A stretch of DNA of 64,000 bases. It comes from Lachnospiraceae bacterium. Its GTDB lineage: Bacteria; Bacillota; Clostridia; Lachnospirales; Lachnospiraceae. Where the stretch lies: NCBI GenBank assembly GCA_015057505.1, contig SVEG01000004.1, forward strand, positions 1 to 64,000, written 5' to 3'. The position numbers and the translations under genes are program-made. This document shows positions 63,200 to 64,000 of this stretch, piece after piece (position 1 is the first letter of the stretch; every line of letters starts with the position of its first letter). A model generated the notes under the pieces. The model was given only the letters and a program-made list of their open reading frames with translations. It was not told the origin of the DNA and did no database searches.

Positions 63200-64000
63200 A
63201 TGGCAAAGCATAATAATTCTAACATCAGAAAATATCGTAAAAGGCATAAAACAAGCAACATTGGTGTAATTGTTTTTTTAATTGTATTTATTTATCTGTC
63301 TGTTACTGTATTTTTATATCTTTCAAAAGAAAATATATCAATATATCAGATTACCGAAGAAGGTTCTCTTGCCCGCAATATGGAATATACAGGAATGATA
63401 ATCCGTAATGAACATATTGTTACTGCAGATAATGCAGGATATATACGTTATTATTTGCGTCAGGGTGAAAGAGTCGGTAAAGGTGATTTGATCTATTCTA
63501 TTGATGAAAGCGGAGAAGTAACAAGAAAACTTACAGAAAGCTACAGTTACGAAGAAACCCTAAAGAAAATGGATCTTTCTGAACTAAAAAAACAGATAAC
63601 TTCTTTTGTGTATAATTTTGATACATTTAATTTTAGTGAGATATATGATTTTAAAACAAATATGGAATATACGGTTCTTGATTTGATGAATTACAATAAT
63701 CAGGAATATCTTCGCAATCTTCTTGCCACAGTTGAAGCTGACGGGATGTTTAATTTTTGTTATGCAGGAAGCAGTGGAATAGTTTCGTATCATGTAGATG
63801 GTTATGAGCAATTGACAGAGGATATCATAAAACCGGACAATTTAAATAAATCAGGCTATTCAAGGACAGTACTTAATTCTGCAGAATTTATTGAAACCAA
63901 TGCGCCTGTTTATAAAATTATAGATAATAACGAATGGAAGCTTGTTTTTTCGCTATCGGATGAGGATTATATGAAATATTCATCTCTTCAAAAGCTAACG
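63200..64000 (+). CDS. HlyD-like membrane protein, N-terminal part (runs off window)
   Basis: An open frame of 267 codons from ATG 63200 (GGAGGG six bases ahead) reaches the right edge without a stop; it is missing from the ORF track. The protein has a basic start, one membrane helix (about 22-43) and an outer segment with 'NAGYIRYYLRQGERVGKGDLIY', a biotinyl/lipoyl-like half motif seen in HlyD-family adaptor proteins. In Clostridia a gene of this type often precedes yggS-sepF-ylmH. It could work in export or in division; the rest of the gene is needed. Confidence 0.75.
   Translation, partial: MAKHNNSNIRKYRKRHKTSNIGVIVFLIVFIYLSVTVFLYLSKENISIYQITEEGSLARNMEYTGMIIRNEHIVTADNAGYIRYYLRQGERVGKGDLIYSIDESGEVTRKLTESYSYEETLKKMDLSELKKQITSFVYNFDTFNFSEIYDFKTNMEYTVLDLMNYNNQEYLRNLLATVEADGMFNFCYAGSSGIVSYHVDGYEQLTEDIIKPDNLNKSGYSRTVLNSAEFIETNAPVYKIIDNNEWKLVFSLSDEDYMKYSSLQKLT

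Overview
The window looks like a chromosomal segment of an anaerobic, spore-forming, low-to-moderate GC Firmicute, most probably a Lachnospiraceae member (Lachnospira/Butyrivibrio/Roseburia type). This is inferred from gene content and order: priA-def-fmt-yugP-rsmB-rlmN-prpC-prkC-rsgA-rpe-thiN, yloU-fakA-recG, mutS-mutL-miaA, and DUF4321-radC-mreBCD-PBP2-minCDE-rodA-mgsA-dacA. Supporting traits are strong AGGAGG-type ribosome binding sites, many ATGA/TAATG stop-start overlaps and frequent GTG/TTG starts. No rRNA, tRNA, CRISPR array, transposase or prophage gene was seen.

Layout. 1-2.2 kb: the tail of an O-acetylhomoserine sulfhydrylase gene with its terminator, a ClpP-like TepA protease, and an opposing cupin/AraC regulator. 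2.4-12.5 kb: undecaprenyl-diphosphatase, the SpoIIIE/FtsK translocase, a transsulfuration enzyme, DapF, a first MurE-like ligase, MurF and a second MurE-like ligase; apart from the transsulfuration enzyme and the DNA pump, these supply the DAP, muropeptide and lipid carrier for peptidoglycan. 12.5-25.8 kb: PriA, translation and rRNA-modification genes, the PP2C/PASTA-kinase pair, RsgA, a frameshifted rpe, thiamine pyrophosphokinase, a ZIP transporter and RlmH. 25.8-27.1 kb: an accessory pocket with structured repeats, a 2H phosphoesterase and a probable unannotated type I toxin-antitoxin locus. 27.1-33.5 kb: MATE exporter, threonine aldolase-like enzyme, an unknown protein, an ABC-F ATPase and a membrane-anchored transglutaminase-like protein.

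33.5-44.3 kb: Asp23-like protein, FakA-type kinase, RecG, a WalJ-like hydrolase, an ACT/UPF0210 pair, a LysM-GH18 spore-type hydrolase and a secreted PL11 rhamnogalacturonan lyase lipoprotein, which points to pectin use in a plant-fibre or gut setting. 44.3-51.3 kb: mismatch repair, MiaA and a PLP enzyme of the aluminium-resistance family. 51.3-62.2 kb: a long same-strand block for cell shape, septum placement and wall synthesis, ending in methylglyoxal synthase and a DD-carboxypeptidase lipoprotein. 62.2-64 kb: a small P-loop protein, a DUF378 membrane protein on the opposite strand, and the start of an HlyD-like gene cut by the window end.

The most interesting items are the convergent type I toxin-antitoxin candidate near 26.7-27.05 kb, the single-base frame break in rpe, the two divergent MurE-like ligases flanking murF, and an identical 19-bp motif upstream of the second ligase and of the LysM-GH18 gene. 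All functional calls come from reading motifs and gene order; no database search was run.
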